In this document: piece by piece, positions 7,525 to 16,467 of the stretch
Layout: every line of letters starts with the position of its first letter
How positions within the stretch are numbered: position 1 is the first letter of the stretch
Assembly: GCA_017548275.1 (NCBI GenBank)
Contig: JAFZAH010000003.1
Span: 78,217-142,216 of the forward strand
From: Prevotella sp.
Lineage (GTDB): Bacteria; Bacteroidota; Bacteroidia; Bacteroidales; Bacteroidaceae
DNA: 64,000 bases
Direction of reading: 5' to 3'
Translations under genes and position numbers: made by a program
Notes under the pieces: generated by a model
Database searches by the model: none
What the model was told of the DNA's origin: nothing
Seen by the model: the letters and a program-made list of their open reading frames with translations, nothing else

Positions 7525-9957
7525 TTAGAAACTTACCCTCAGGTCAACACCCACTTGCACAGGGTTTCCACGCTGTGCAAAATAGTATTTGGTGCCAGAC
7601 GCTGCGGAAGGAACAGCAAAGGTATTGTAATTGGTGTCGGTGAGGTTACGGCCCCAAAGACTGACATTCAACCATCCGAAATCAGCATCGGCATGTGCAC
7701 CGAGCACAGCATAGATATCCTGCGACATGGCGTTTGCCTCATCCCAATAGGTCTTCCCTTGTCCGGAGAGGTTGGCACCAATGATGATAGCCTTGATGAA
7801 AGAGCCCTGGAAGGGATGACGGTAGTCGGCTGCGGCATGGAAGGTGTGCATGGGAACGTACGGGACGTAATTGTCTTTGTAACTGACGGTTTGCGTCACA
7901 CCTCCGACAGTTTCCTGGTCATCGTATTCCTTGAACACAGCATGGGTGAAACCGTATCCCGCCGACCATGACAAGCGGTTGTCAAAGGCTTGTCCGCGAA
8001 GCGAGGTCTCGATGCCGCAACTGAAACTCTTACCGGCATTGACCATCATACGTCCGAAGCCGTAATCGCCTGCCATGACAGAGAGTTGCTGATCGCGCAC
8101 CTGCATATAGAATGCGCTGAAATCGAACTGCATGGAACGGTCGAAGAGGTTAAGATGCGTGCCCGCCTCATAGTTCCAACTCACCTCAGGTTTATAGGCA
8201 ATGGTCTCACGGATAATGGCATAATCCTCATCGGTATGAGGCACATCGTAATCGCCGCGCATGGCATTCTGAGAATTGGCATTGAGTTCGGTCTGCAGAA
8301 TGTCTGAGAACATCTGGATATTGAATCCGCCAGCACGATAGCCCTTGCTCACCGTGGCATAGACATTGCTGCCGTTGTCATCGATGCGGTATAACAGCCC
8401 GACTTTTGGGAGTAATTGTCCGAAATCATTGTGTTCCTGATGCGAAAGTGCCGACGTGAGCGCATAAGTGGCCTCCGTTCCCATCACATTGGCAGTCATT
8501 GCCATGGTCGCCTGAGTGTCGTATTCTACCTCGCTGCGGGTGAAATCATAACGGAGTCCGAGCGTGGCAGTCAACCGGTCAGTGATATCGATGTTGGACT
8601 CATGGAAGAAACCGAGGTTGAACTGCGGTGTGCGGAACAATCCCGGCACATCCATCGTGACATCCATCGTAACCCCTCCAGCCTTCTCGATAGCCGCTTT
8701 TGCTGCGAGTTCAGCCATCGCTTGCGGCATTCCCTGCTGCACCATTCGTCCGGCCATGGACTGCACCATGGCATTGTACATCGCCGTCTGTATGGCATTG
8801 CCGATGGGAGCGGTAATGCCCTCGCCGAAATATACGGGCGCTATGGTCTTCAGCCAAGTATAGGACCCGAAAGCACCGACAGTCCAGTGCCAGCGGCTGT
8901 TGTTACGGCTTTTGACGACAAACTCCTGCGACAGTGCGTTTTGAAACTGCCGCTGCTCCAAGTGCATAAAATCTTCCGGCAGATAGTCCTGGTCCATCAG
9001 CATGTAATCCTTCAAATATTGATACGAGGTGGTGGAGAAGAAATCAAATCCATTGGCTTCGACCTTGAAGTTAAGGGCGGTGTTGAGCATATTACGGCGA
9101 TAATTGCTCTGCCTGTTAGTAGAAGGAGAGGCCGTTTTTCCCGTCGCCTCATCCAACACGCCATAGGGGAATCCGTTTTGGCGAACATACTGATAATCAG
9201 CAATATAATCGAAAGATGCACGTTGCGAAAGCAGTCCCATCAGACGCAGTTTTCCTCCAGCCTCATTCATCAGGTCGGCACGCTCTCCACTATACTGATT
9301 GCGAAAGAAACCGTTTTGTCCGTTGTAGAATCCAGCCAAACTGAAAGCGAAGCGGTCGGACAGTTTCTGATAATGTGCCGCCTCTATATTACGATAAAAA
9401 TGTGAGCCGAAACCGAGTTTCACATCCGTGCCCTGATAGCGCATGGGGCTTTTGGAATACATACGCACCAGACCGCCTTCTGTATTCAGTCCATAGAGCG
9501 TGCCCTGAGGTCCGCGCAGCACATCCACACGGTCGAGTTCATACGTATGGAAATTGAACGCACTTTTGCTCATCAATGGCATGCCATCGACATAAATACC
9601 CACGGCGGGGCTGTTTACACGCGAACCGATGCCACGGATATACATCGACGATGTTAGGCGCGAACCATATTGAGGCATAGCGAATGACGGCACATAGGCA
9701 GCCATCTCACGAATATCGCGCACATTCAGACGCTGCATGTCACTGGCATCGAACATGGTGGAACTAACGGGTTGACGACGCAGAAGCGCACTTTCTTTGG
9801 GTTGAGACACGACGATGACTTCATCTAAATCATAAACGCGTGAAGAGTCATTGACGTGCTCATCAGCGACAATACCCTCCTTAACTTCCTCAATAGCAGA
9901 CACTTGGAAAGGTATGGCCAGCGCCATGGCCAATACGATAATGGATTTTCTAATCAT
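7525..9957 (-). CDS. TonB-dependent outer-membrane receptor
   Basis: 810 residues from the ATG at 9955-9957, chosen because MIRKSIIVLAMALAIPFQVSA is a clear signal peptide and a promoter lies just upstream. A TonB-box-like segment DEVIVVSQ follows the signal. The plug domain comes next (SSMYIRGIGSRVNSPAVGIY, then VDVLRGPQGTLYG, the classic plug motif), then a long barrel ending in a beta-strand with terminal Phe (VDLRVSF). It imports an unknown ligand using TonB-ExbBD energy. No SusD-like partner or carbohydrate enzymes are adjacent, so it looks like an iron/cobalamin-type or other stand-alone receptor. A Met/Ala-rich insert (AMYNAMVQSMAGRMVQQGMP) in the barrel is unusual. Confidence 0.92.
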   Translation of the reverse strand: MIRKSIIVLAMALAIPFQVSAIEEVKEGIVADEHVNDSSRVYDLDEVIVVSQPKESALLRRQPVSSTMFDASDMQRLNVRDIREMAAYVPSFAMPQYGSRLTSSMYIRGIGSRVNSPAVGIYVDGMPLMSKSAFNFHTYELDRVDVLRGPQGTLYGLNTEGGLVRMYSKSPMRYQGTDVKLGFGSHFYRNIEAAHYQKLSDRFAFSLAGFYNGQNGFFRNQYSGERADLMNEAGGKLRLMGLLSQRASFDYIADYQYVRQNGFPYGVLDEATGKTASPSTNRQSNYRRNMLNTALNFKVEANGFDFFSTTSYQYLKDYMLMDQDYLPEDFMHLEQRQFQNALSQEFVVKSRNNSRWHWTVGAFGSYTWLKTIAPVYFGEGITAPIGNAIQTAMYNAMVQSMAGRMVQQGMPQAMAELAAKAAIEKAGGVTMDVTMDVPGLFRTPQFNLGFFHESNIDITDRLTATLGLRYDFTRSEVEYDTQATMAMTANVMGTEATYALTSALSHQEHNDFGQLLPKVGLLYRIDDNGSNVYATVSKGYRAGGFNIQMFSDILQTELNANSQNAMRGDYDVPHTDEDYAIIRETIAYKPEVSWNYEAGTHLNLFDRSMQFDFSAFYMQVRDQQLSVMAGDYGFGRMMVNAGKSFSCGIETSLRGQAFDNRLSWSAGYGFTHAVFKEYDDQETVGGVTQTVSYKDNYVPYVPMHTFHAAADYRHPFQGSFIKAIIIGANLSGQGKTYWDEANAMSQDIYAVLGAHADADFGWLNVSLWGRNLTDTNYNTFAVPSAASGTKYYFAQRGNPVQVGVDLRVSF

Positions 9958-9976
9958 TTTATAAAATATTTGCCTG

Positions 9977-10007
9977 CAAAGGTAAAACAATGCCAACAAA
10001 TACACAA
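9977..10007 (-). promoter_or_regulatory. Promoter of the TonB-dependent receptor gene
   Basis: On the minus strand: TTG (10005-10007), a 20-bp spacer, and TACCTTTG (9977-9984), 20 bp upstream of the chosen start. It supports that start over an upstream in-frame one. Confidence 0.7.
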
Positions 10008-10062
10008 TCCTTATTTGTTAGGAATAGGGAAAAAATGGTTCATTAAATAATAAATCCGCTCA

Positions 10063-10476
10063 CTATTTCTTCTCAAAGTGCTGCACAACATCAGGATGAT
10101 CTGCCAAAATCAACGTCAAACGATTTGAGGTAAGTTGTTTGATGCGATAATCCCAGGGATCATTATCACCGCCATAAAGACCTTTGAAAATAGTAATGTG
10201 TCTCCCGAAATCGGAAAGAATAAACACCCGTTCCTCAGAATGATTGCCCGCAAAGGCATCATTCACTTCGATAATACATTTGCCACTTGTGTCCGAGTCG
10301 AAAATGAACGTGTAATACACATATCCCTCGCAAATCACGTCTTTGTCATAAACCTGCATCCATTTACCACTCAACAGACCGATTTCAATATCGTCTTCTT
10401 CTCCACATCCACATGACATGAAAGAAACAGCAGTAAACATCATGAGGAAGAATACGCGCCAAACTTTTGTGTTCAT
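10063..10476 (-). CDS. Small lipoprotein, hypothetical
   Basis: 137 residues from the ATG at 10474-10476. This start is preferred over one 25 codons upstream because it begins a lipoprotein signal (MNTKVWRVFFLMMFTAVSFMSCGCGEEDD, lipobox ending at the first Cys). The mature part looks like a small beta-barrel with SGKWMQVYDKD near its start and a charged C-terminus, similar in outline to lipocalin-like or DUF-type Bacteroidales lipoproteins. No function can be assigned. The upstream gene ends 72 bp away. Confidence 0.7.
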   Translation of the reverse strand: MNTKVWRVFFLMMFTAVSFMSCGCGEEDDIEIGLLSGKWMQVYDKDVICEGYVYYTFIFDSDTSGKCIIEVNDAFAGNHSEERVFILSDFGRHITIFKGLYGGDNDPWDYRIKQLTSNRLTLILADHPDVVQHFEKK

Positions 10477-10547
10477 CTTTATATTGTTTTTGTTTCTATG
10501 AAAACAACCATATCTATGAAATCTTGCATGAGAAACGAAAAAAACGT

Positions 10548-11537
10548 TCACTCATTTATTGTTCCGCAATGGGGGCAACGGCCTTTGCTGTGTATTTGCT
10601 TGCCGCAATTGCCGCAGATATAAGGAGAGCGGATGCGTGTAAAATATTGGTAGAAGGCAAAAGCGATGTATGCCACAAGCACGAGATAGCCAAGCACGGA
10701 AGTGGTGACCGTGGAAAAGAAAAGATAATTGAAGGCGCACACACCAAAGAGGCCCAACAAATAGACTACCGCGCCCAAAGGGGTGAGATGACGGAATGTG
10801 TCATCGACCGAGGCGATGAACAACACCAAAATCATCCATGCCGACACCAAAAACAGTGCCAGCGGGAAGGGATGCACCAAGGGATTGAGCAAGGGGTGGA
10901 AATAGAAATGCCGCCACATTTCCGGGTCATGCTGCTGGATATAAGAGTAGATGGTCGCAGATATAGCCACCATGACAGCCAACGATGTGGGATAGAACGT
11001 GGCGATGTCTCTAAAATGCACGATATACGCCTGCCGTTTCCTAATCATGCTAAAGGTATATCCCATGATAAGGACAATTAGTAGGAAGAGGAAGAACTGA
11101 TGATGGCGGTTGGAAAAAAACATGATGAATCGGGAGACAGGGTCGTCGGGCGTCACGTTTTTCAGCATATCACTCTCCCTTACCCATCCTGACACCGACT
11201 GATCCTGCGCCAATTCAATCCACACTGAGTCGATAGTGTCGGCCTTGATGATACGGATGTCGGCCACCACGAGCACACGGTCGCGTTCCACCTCAAATGA
11301 ATCGACGGGCAATCCCGACACTTTCTCCTCAGGCAACTGGCTGGTAAGCGTGAGTGAGTCGGTGCTGGCGCGGAAATTGTAATTGCGGGCATAGTGATGC
11401 AATTGTCTGAACACGACGGTATCAACCACATTGAGACTGTCGGTCAGGCTCGTGTCAGGACTGATACGATACTGCTGACACGAAACAGATGTAAGTGCCA
11501 ACAATAACAAGCAAACAAAAAAATTATACCTGCGCAT
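10548..11537 (-). CDS. Lipoprotein/membrane protein with SH3-like domain and C-terminal zinc ribbon
   Basis: 329 residues. The N-terminus is a lipoprotein-type signal (MRRYNFFVCLLLLALTSVSCQQ). Residues about 60-125 resemble a bacterial SH3 domain (SGLPVDSFEVERDRVLVVAD, then VWIELAQDQSVSGWV). Several membrane helices follow (about 140-290). The protein ends in a rubredoxin-like zinc ribbon, CGNCGKQ...CPHCGTINE. Its start overlaps the end of the U32 peptidase gene by 14 bp, so the two are probably co-translated. SH3b domains often bind peptidoglycan or peptides. Linking an extracytoplasmic SH3b to a probably cytoplasmic zinc ribbon is unusual; the function is unknown. Confidence 0.75.
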   Translation of the reverse strand: MRRYNFFVCLLLLALTSVSCQQYRISPDTSLTDSLNVVDTVVFRQLHHYARNYNFRASTDSLTLTSQLPEEKVSGLPVDSFEVERDRVLVVADIRIIKADTIDSVWIELAQDQSVSGWVRESDMLKNVTPDDPVSRFIMFFSNRHHQFFLFLLIVLIMGYTFSMIRKRQAYIVHFRDIATFYPTSLAVMVAISATIYSYIQQHDPEMWRHFYFHPLLNPLVHPFPLALFLVSAWMILVLFIASVDDTFRHLTPLGAVVYLLGLFGVCAFNYLFFSTVTTSVLGYLVLVAYIAFAFYQYFTRIRSPYICGNCGKQIHSKGRCPHCGTINE

Positions 11538-13299
11538 AGAGATTCATCTGACAATGTTGACAATCAAACTGCAACGTAAACCGTCGGCCGTCGCCCATAA
11601 TAAGTGTTAGGGGTTCATGCCATGAAGGACGTTTTCCGCCACGGCGCACACAGTAACCCATGACAAAACGGAGACAGTGGCGGCACTGCATGAGAGGTTT
11701 TTCCACTTCCTTCTCCGATGAAGACAGTGTGTCAGCGGAGAGGGTATGCTGTCTATCCACACCTATTTCTTGACTCTTTTCTCTCGTTTCTGAAGACACC
11801 AAAACAGACAACTTTTCAACCGTTTGGCGACGTAAATCAGCGAGCAAACTGGAGGGGATAAAACATCCTGAGGCATCATCAGACACGGCCATATCGACAC
11901 ACTCAAAGACAGTTCCTCCGAGTTTAGTCAATTGGCGTACGATATTGTCATGCTGCGGTTTTTGAGCAGGCTGATGGGCAAAAGCGATTTCTTCCCTTGC
12001 AGCACAATCTGTTCCGATTACCTTTATATCCAACGCAAAACCTTGGTCGATGGCAGAAAAAAACATCATGACAGGAATGGTCCTGACCGCCGTTTCATGA
12101 GCCAATAAAGACGTGAACGCCTGGTCGGCATTACGATAGAGTGCGGTGTCAGGTTTCAATTCTTTCGGCATCTTATAGGGGAAAAGACGGTTGTTCTCTA
12201 CCCTATTGATGCGGAAACCCGTCAGTTGACGCTGATCGTCGAAGAAGCACAGGCCATCGCCATTGGCAAACTGAGCCGTACCCGCCACATTGAACGACTG
12301 TCCACGTATCTCTTTTACCTTACCCACATATTCACCAATGGCTTTTGGTGTGTCAGGCGAGGCTATATCGGGAGTGCGGCCATGCAGGAAATAGTCGGTA
12401 TACCCACGGTTGAACGTCTTGCGCAGGTCGGGAGTGAACGCATATTTGACCCTGCCGAGCGAACTGCGCAGAAACTCACCTTTTCTACGGTTGATGATTT
12501 CGTTGAGACGTATATTGTATGCCGCCACCACATTTTTCACGTAATCGGCATCCTTGAGACGCCCCTCAATCTTCAGCGACATGACCCCAGCATCAAGCAT
12601 TGCCTCGAGGTCATCGATGCGGCACATATCTTTGAGCGACAACCAATAACGCTCACCGAGCGAATGGCCGTCGGCATCCTGTAAATTAAATTTCAACCGA
12701 CAAAACTGCGCGCATTCGCCACGGTTTGCACTCCTCTGGAAACAGTATTCCGAAGCATAGCAAGCGCCCGAATAACACACGCACAAAGCCCCATGGACAA
12801 ACGCCTCCAACTCCACCTGCGGTACCTGCTGACGAATGTCGCGTATCTCATCGAGCGACAATTCACGAGCCAACACCACACGCGAGAAACCCATGTCAGC
12901 CAGTTGGCGCACCTTGTCGGCATCTCGGTTGTCGGTCTGCGTGGAAGCATGCAAGGCGGGCATTTTCACCCCTTGGTCACGCCAATCGAGCACCATCTGC
13001 CTGACCGCCATGTCCTGAACGAGGATGGCGTCCACTTGCGCGTCGGCCAACTGTCTCAACATCCGACGCACATCCTCATGCTCGTCAGACTGCAGGAGGG
13101 TGTTGACCGTGACATACACTTTCGCCTGAAAACGGTGAGCGTATTGGCAAAGCATAGTAATGTCTTCAATAAAATTGCCTGCAGCGGCACGCGCCCCATA
13201 ACGGACAGCCCCGATGTAAACTGCGTCAGCGCCATGGTCGATAGCCGCCATACCGCACTCAAGATTTTTAGCAGGTGCCAGCAATTCTATGGTTCTCAT
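11524..13299 (-). CDS. U32-family peptidase-like protein (RlhA/TrhP family)
   Basis: 591 residues starting MRTIELLAPAKNLECG, the typical U32 opening. The hallmark motif is present as ELEAFVHGALCVCYSGACY, followed by a Cys-rich segment (SANRGECAQFCRLKF). This family is annotated as peptidase, but members in E. coli (RlhA, TrhP) are needed for hydroxylation of 23S rRNA or tRNA uridine; the conserved cysteines probably bind an iron-sulfur cluster. A C-terminal extension ends with further Cys pairs (CRHCLRF, CQHCQMN). The gene follows metA directly and overlaps the downstream membrane-protein gene by 14 bp. Which RNA is modified cannot be decided here. Confidence 0.88.
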   Translation of the reverse strand: MRTIELLAPAKNLECGMAAIDHGADAVYIGAVRYGARAAAGNFIEDITMLCQYAHRFQAKVYVTVNTLLQSDEHEDVRRMLRQLADAQVDAILVQDMAVRQMVLDWRDQGVKMPALHASTQTDNRDADKVRQLADMGFSRVVLARELSLDEIRDIRQQVPQVELEAFVHGALCVCYSGACYASEYCFQRSANRGECAQFCRLKFNLQDADGHSLGERYWLSLKDMCRIDDLEAMLDAGVMSLKIEGRLKDADYVKNVVAAYNIRLNEIINRRKGEFLRSSLGRVKYAFTPDLRKTFNRGYTDYFLHGRTPDIASPDTPKAIGEYVGKVKEIRGQSFNVAGTAQFANGDGLCFFDDQRQLTGFRINRVENNRLFPYKMPKELKPDTALYRNADQAFTSLLAHETAVRTIPVMMFFSAIDQGFALDIKVIGTDCAAREEIAFAHQPAQKPQHDNIVRQLTKLGGTVFECVDMAVSDDASGCFIPSSLLADLRRQTVEKLSVLVSSETREKSQEIGVDRQHTLSADTLSSSEKEVEKPLMQCRHCLRFVMGYCVRRGGKRPSWHEPLTLIMGDGRRFTLQFDCQHCQMNLYAQV

Positions 13300-13300
13300 C

Positions 13301-14218
13301 TTACTTTATCTCATCGATATTGAACGGTGTAGTCTGATAGACGTAATAGTTAATCCAATTGTTGTAGAAGAGATTGGCATGTGAGCGCCAAGTGACCAGC
13401 GGTTTTCGGTCGGGGTTGTTGTCGCGGTAATAATTGACAGGTAACTCCACATCATTGCGCACCCCCAAATCGCGCCGATATTCCTTGTCGAGCGTGTCGG
13501 GCGCATATTCGAGATGTCCCGTGACGAAGATTTCCCTACCTCCGCGAGCCATGACTATCCCCACCCCACTCTCTTCTGACTCCGCCAGCAGTTGGAGGTC
13601 GGGACATGCGAGGATATCCTCACGCCTAATCTCTGAATGTCGGCTTTGAGGCATATAGAACACATCGTCGAACCCCCTGAAAATCGGCACCAGCGCATCG
13701 ACCTTTGTTTGGGGGAATATGCCGAACATTTTCTTTTCAAGCGGATATTTGGGTATGCCAAAATGGTAATATAACCCTGCCTGTGCCGCCCAGCAGATGA
13801 AGAGGGTACTGGTGACATGTGTCTTTGCCCAAGCAAAGATATCTGTTAACTCCTCCCAATATGCCACCTGCTCGAAATCGAACTGTTCGACGGGAGCGCC
13901 TGTGACAATCATACCGTCGTATTTTTCTTTACGCATGATTTCGAAATCCCTATAGAACATCATCATGTGTTCTATGGGGGTGTTTTTCGGCGTATGGCTA
14001 CGCAATTTCATGAACGATATTTCCAATTGGAGGGGCGTGTTGGAAAGGAGACGCACCAAGTCGGTCTCGGTGGTCACCTTCAAAGGCATGAGGTTGAGGA
14101 TGGCTATCCGCAAGGGACGAATGTCCTGCGAATGTGCTCTGGTGTCGTCCATCACGAAGATGTTCTCACGCTTTAGCAAATCAATGGCCGGCAAGCGGTC
14201 AGGCAGTCTTAAGGGCAC
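13301..14218 (-). CDS. metA: MetA-family homoserine O-acyltransferase, predicted acetyl-CoA specific
   Basis: 305 residues with a GTG start (14216-14218), supported by the family N-terminus PLRLPDRLPA. It catalyses the first committed step of methionine synthesis, O-acylation of homoserine. The catalytic residues are in place: Cys142 (FICWAAQ), His235 and Glu237 (TGHLE). Residue 111, in TGAPVEQF, is Glu. Published work on Bacillus MetA links Glu111 to acetyl-CoA use and Gly111 (E. coli) to succinyl-CoA, so this is predicted to be a homoserine O-acetyltransferase despite the usual 'succinyltransferase' label. The U32 gene begins 2 bp downstream. Four TTTGAGR heptamers lie just upstream; no SAM riboswitch is seen. 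Confidence 0.93.
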   Translation of the reverse strand: MPLRLPDRLPAIDLLKRENIFVMDDTRAHSQDIRPLRIAILNLMPLKVTTETDLVRLLSNTPLQLEISFMKLRSHTPKNTPIEHMMMFYRDFEIMRKEKYDGMIVTGAPVEQFDFEQVAYWEELTDIFAWAKTHVTSTLFICWAAQAGLYYHFGIPKYPLEKKMFGIFPQTKVDALVPIFRGFDDVFYMPQSRHSEIRREDILACPDLQLLAESEESGVGIVMARGGREIFVTGHLEYAPDTLDKEYRRDLGVRNDVELPVNYYRDNNPDRKPLVTWRSHANLFYNNWINYYVYQTTPFNIDEIK

Positions 14219-14228
14219 TTTATATGGG

Positions 14229-14256
14229 TTTGAGATTTGAGATTTGAGGTTTGAGG
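14229..14256. repeat. Heptamer tandem repeat TTTGAGR (4 units)
   Basis: Four 7-bp units (TTTGAGA twice, TTTGAGG twice) lie 10 bp upstream of the metA start codon. It is the same repeat family as 5913-5947, again just before a minus-strand start. Confidence 0.85.
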
Positions 14257-14321
14257 TTTATTCTCGAACAGAATTACCTCTCACCCGTTTGACTGACAAT
14301 TAATTCTTTCATTTGATGGTA

Positions 14322-16352
14322 TTACCAGAGGCTGAGACGCTGTTCTTTTGGGATGAACATTTTGTCACCCTCTTTGATATTGAAAGCATCATACCACATG
14401 TCGATATGGGGCAGAGCGCCATCGACACGCCAACGACCGAGTGAGTGGGGGTCGCTCTTGGTGCGGTTGCGAATCTCAGCCTCGGTGATATTGCCAGCCC
14501 ATACTCCGGCATATGCGAGGAAGAAGCGCTGTGCGGGTGTGAAACCGTCGATATCGGGCAACGGGTTGTCTTTTGTCGCATTGAGGAAAGCGTAGTAAGC
14601 CACCTGCAGTCCGCCGTGGTCGGCCAGATTCTCGCCCAATGTGAGTTTACCATTTGCGTTGAGGTCGGGCAGCACTTTGATGGCTGAGAAGAAATCAGCA
14701 TATTTGCCGGTACGCTCCGTGAAATTCGTACCATCCGACTCGGTCCACCAGTCTGTCATGTTACCCACCTTGTCATAGTGGCGACCCTGGTCGTCGAAAC
14801 CGTGCGTCATCTCGTGACCGATGACCACACCGATGGCACCATAGTTGAACGCGTCGTCGGCAGTCATGTCAAAGAAAGGCACCTGAAGAATACCCGCAGG
14901 GAAGCAGATTTCATTGGTGGTGGGGTTGTAATATGCATTGACGGTCTGAGGAGTCATGAACCACTCAGTGTTGTCAACGGGTTTACCAGCCTTTTCTTTG
15001 ATTTCATACTTATCCCAGAACTTGCGACACTCCTGCACATTATCGAAATATGACTTGGCGGGGTCGATGGTGAGTCCGCTCATGTCTTTCCACTTGTCGG
15101 GATAACCGATTTTGACATAGAAAGTGGCGAGTTTTTCGAGCGCGTTTTTCTTTGTCTCCTCGCTCATCCAGTCTTGTGCCTGAATGCGCTCACCGAGTGC
15201 AATCTGGAGGTTTTTCACCAGCGTCTCCATACGTTGTTTAGCCGCAGCGGGGAAATAGCGCTCCACATACATTTTTCCGAGCGCCTCGCCCATCTGCGCC
15301 TCCACCTGATTGGTGGCACGTTTCCATCTGGGATAGTCCTCTTTTCTGCCGGACATGGTTTTACCAAAAAACTCGAAGTTGGCAGTCTGCACATCATCGC
15401 TGAGATAAGATGCCGATGACATAATGATATCCCACTGGATATAAGCCCTCAACTCATCAGGCGTGATATCGGCAAGCACCTTATCAGCACCCTCCATGAA
15501 TGTCGGTTGTCCGACTACAATCTCCTGAACCGTCGAGAGAGGAACATCGTCAGCCTTCAACAAAGCGGAGAGTCTGACATGCGGATATTGACGCTCGAAA
15601 TCGCTCATGTCCATTTTGTTGTAATTGGCCTCCACATCACGCAGTTCAGTGCGCGATTTAGACACTCGAGCGAGTCTGAGTTCCACATTGAAAACATCCT
15701 TTGCCTTCTGACGCGCTTTCTTGTCGTTATAACCGAAGACCTTGAACATTTTCACGATATGCTCCTTGTAAGCCTCACGAATCTTAGTGGTTGCCTCGTC
15801 GGTCTCGAGGTAGTAGTCCTTCATGCCGAGTGTTAGTCCTCCCTGTGAAACGTTGAGGATATTCATCTTGGCATTTTTCTCGTCAGCGCCAAATCCAAAA
15901 CGTACTGGCACGCCATAAGCGAAGGCGGCATACTTCAACTGCAACTGTTGCAGAGCATATACGGTCTTGGTGTTCTCAATTTCCTTGAGCAAAGGAAGCA
16001 CGGGCTTCACGCCGTCTTTGTTGCGTCTGACGGAGTCCATAGCGAGTTTGTAGTAGTCGCTGAGTTTCTGCTCCACCGTTCCTTTGGGATAAGTCTTTTC
16101 CTGCAGTTCCTTTAGGATGGCGTTGACGCGCTGGTTGTTGTCCTCGCCCAAACGGTCGAAGGAGCCATAGCGTGAATAGGCAGCGGGCAACGGATTCTTG
16201 GTCATCCATCCGCCACAGGCGTACTGATAGAAACTGTCGCCGGGTCTTACCGTCCGGTCAAGGTCTGTGAGGTCAATGCCCGATTTGAGTGCCTGTGCCA
16301 TGCCTGCGGCAGAGACAGCCACCATTGTCATCATCATAAATAGTTTTTTCAT
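14322..16352 (-). CDS. pepO: M13-family zinc metallopeptidase (neprilysin/PepO-like), secreted
   Basis: 676 residues from the ATG at 16350-16352, chosen because it begins a signal peptide (MKKLFMMMTMVAVSAAGMAQA). The full M13 architecture is present: a helical N-terminal domain opening with GIDLTDLDRTVRPGDSFYQY, then NAYYNPTTNEICFPAGILQ. The zinc site HEMTH lies in IGVVIGHEMTHGFDDQG, ENLADHGG supplies the third zinc ligand Glu, and the C-terminus ends in Trp. It hydrolyses oligopeptides, probably in the periplasm or at the cell surface, for nutrition or turnover. It is transcribed alone; the next upstream gene is the ABC-F gene, with a GC-rich palindrome between them. Confidence 0.93.
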   Translation of the reverse strand: MKKLFMMMTMVAVSAAGMAQALKSGIDLTDLDRTVRPGDSFYQYACGGWMTKNPLPAAYSRYGSFDRLGEDNNQRVNAILKELQEKTYPKGTVEQKLSDYYKLAMDSVRRNKDGVKPVLPLLKEIENTKTVYALQQLQLKYAAFAYGVPVRFGFGADEKNAKMNILNVSQGGLTLGMKDYYLETDEATTKIREAYKEHIVKMFKVFGYNDKKARQKAKDVFNVELRLARVSKSRTELRDVEANYNKMDMSDFERQYPHVRLSALLKADDVPLSTVQEIVVGQPTFMEGADKVLADITPDELRAYIQWDIIMSSASYLSDDVQTANFEFFGKTMSGRKEDYPRWKRATNQVEAQMGEALGKMYVERYFPAAAKQRMETLVKNLQIALGERIQAQDWMSEETKKNALEKLATFYVKIGYPDKWKDMSGLTIDPAKSYFDNVQECRKFWDKYEIKEKAGKPVDNTEWFMTPQTVNAYYNPTTNEICFPAGILQVPFFDMTADDAFNYGAIGVVIGHEMTHGFDDQGRHYDKVGNMTDWWTESDGTNFTERTGKYADFFSAIKVLPDLNANGKLTLGENLADHGGLQVAYYAFLNATKDNPLPDIDGFTPAQRFFLAYAGVWAGNITEAEIRNRTKSDPHSLGRWRVDGALPHIDMWYDAFNIKEGDKMFIPKEQRLSLW

Positions 16353-16427
16353 ATAAGTTATATTATTATTAGGTTTCTTTTTTGAGGGCGGCGATAGAAT
16401 CACCGCGTGCAAGTATAGGAATTATAA

Positions 16428-16464
16428 CCCGCCCCGACCCTCCAAGGAAGGGAGGAGCAATTGT
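16428..16464. repeat. GC-rich intergenic palindrome, copy 2
   Basis: GCCCCGACCCTCC followed by AAGGAAGGGAGGAGCAATTG, a diverged copy of the elements at 492-526 and 30010-30048. It lies just downstream of the ABC-F stop codon and could act in transcript termination. Confidence 0.5.
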
Positions 16465-16467
16465 GAT

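Noticed and set aside
7525-9957. SusC of a polysaccharide-utilisation locus
   Set aside because: No SusD-like gene or carbohydrate enzyme is adjacent and the SusC N-terminal regulatory-like domain is missing.
14219-14321. SAM riboswitch before metA
   Set aside because: The leader is short and made of heptamer repeats; no conserved riboswitch core is visible.
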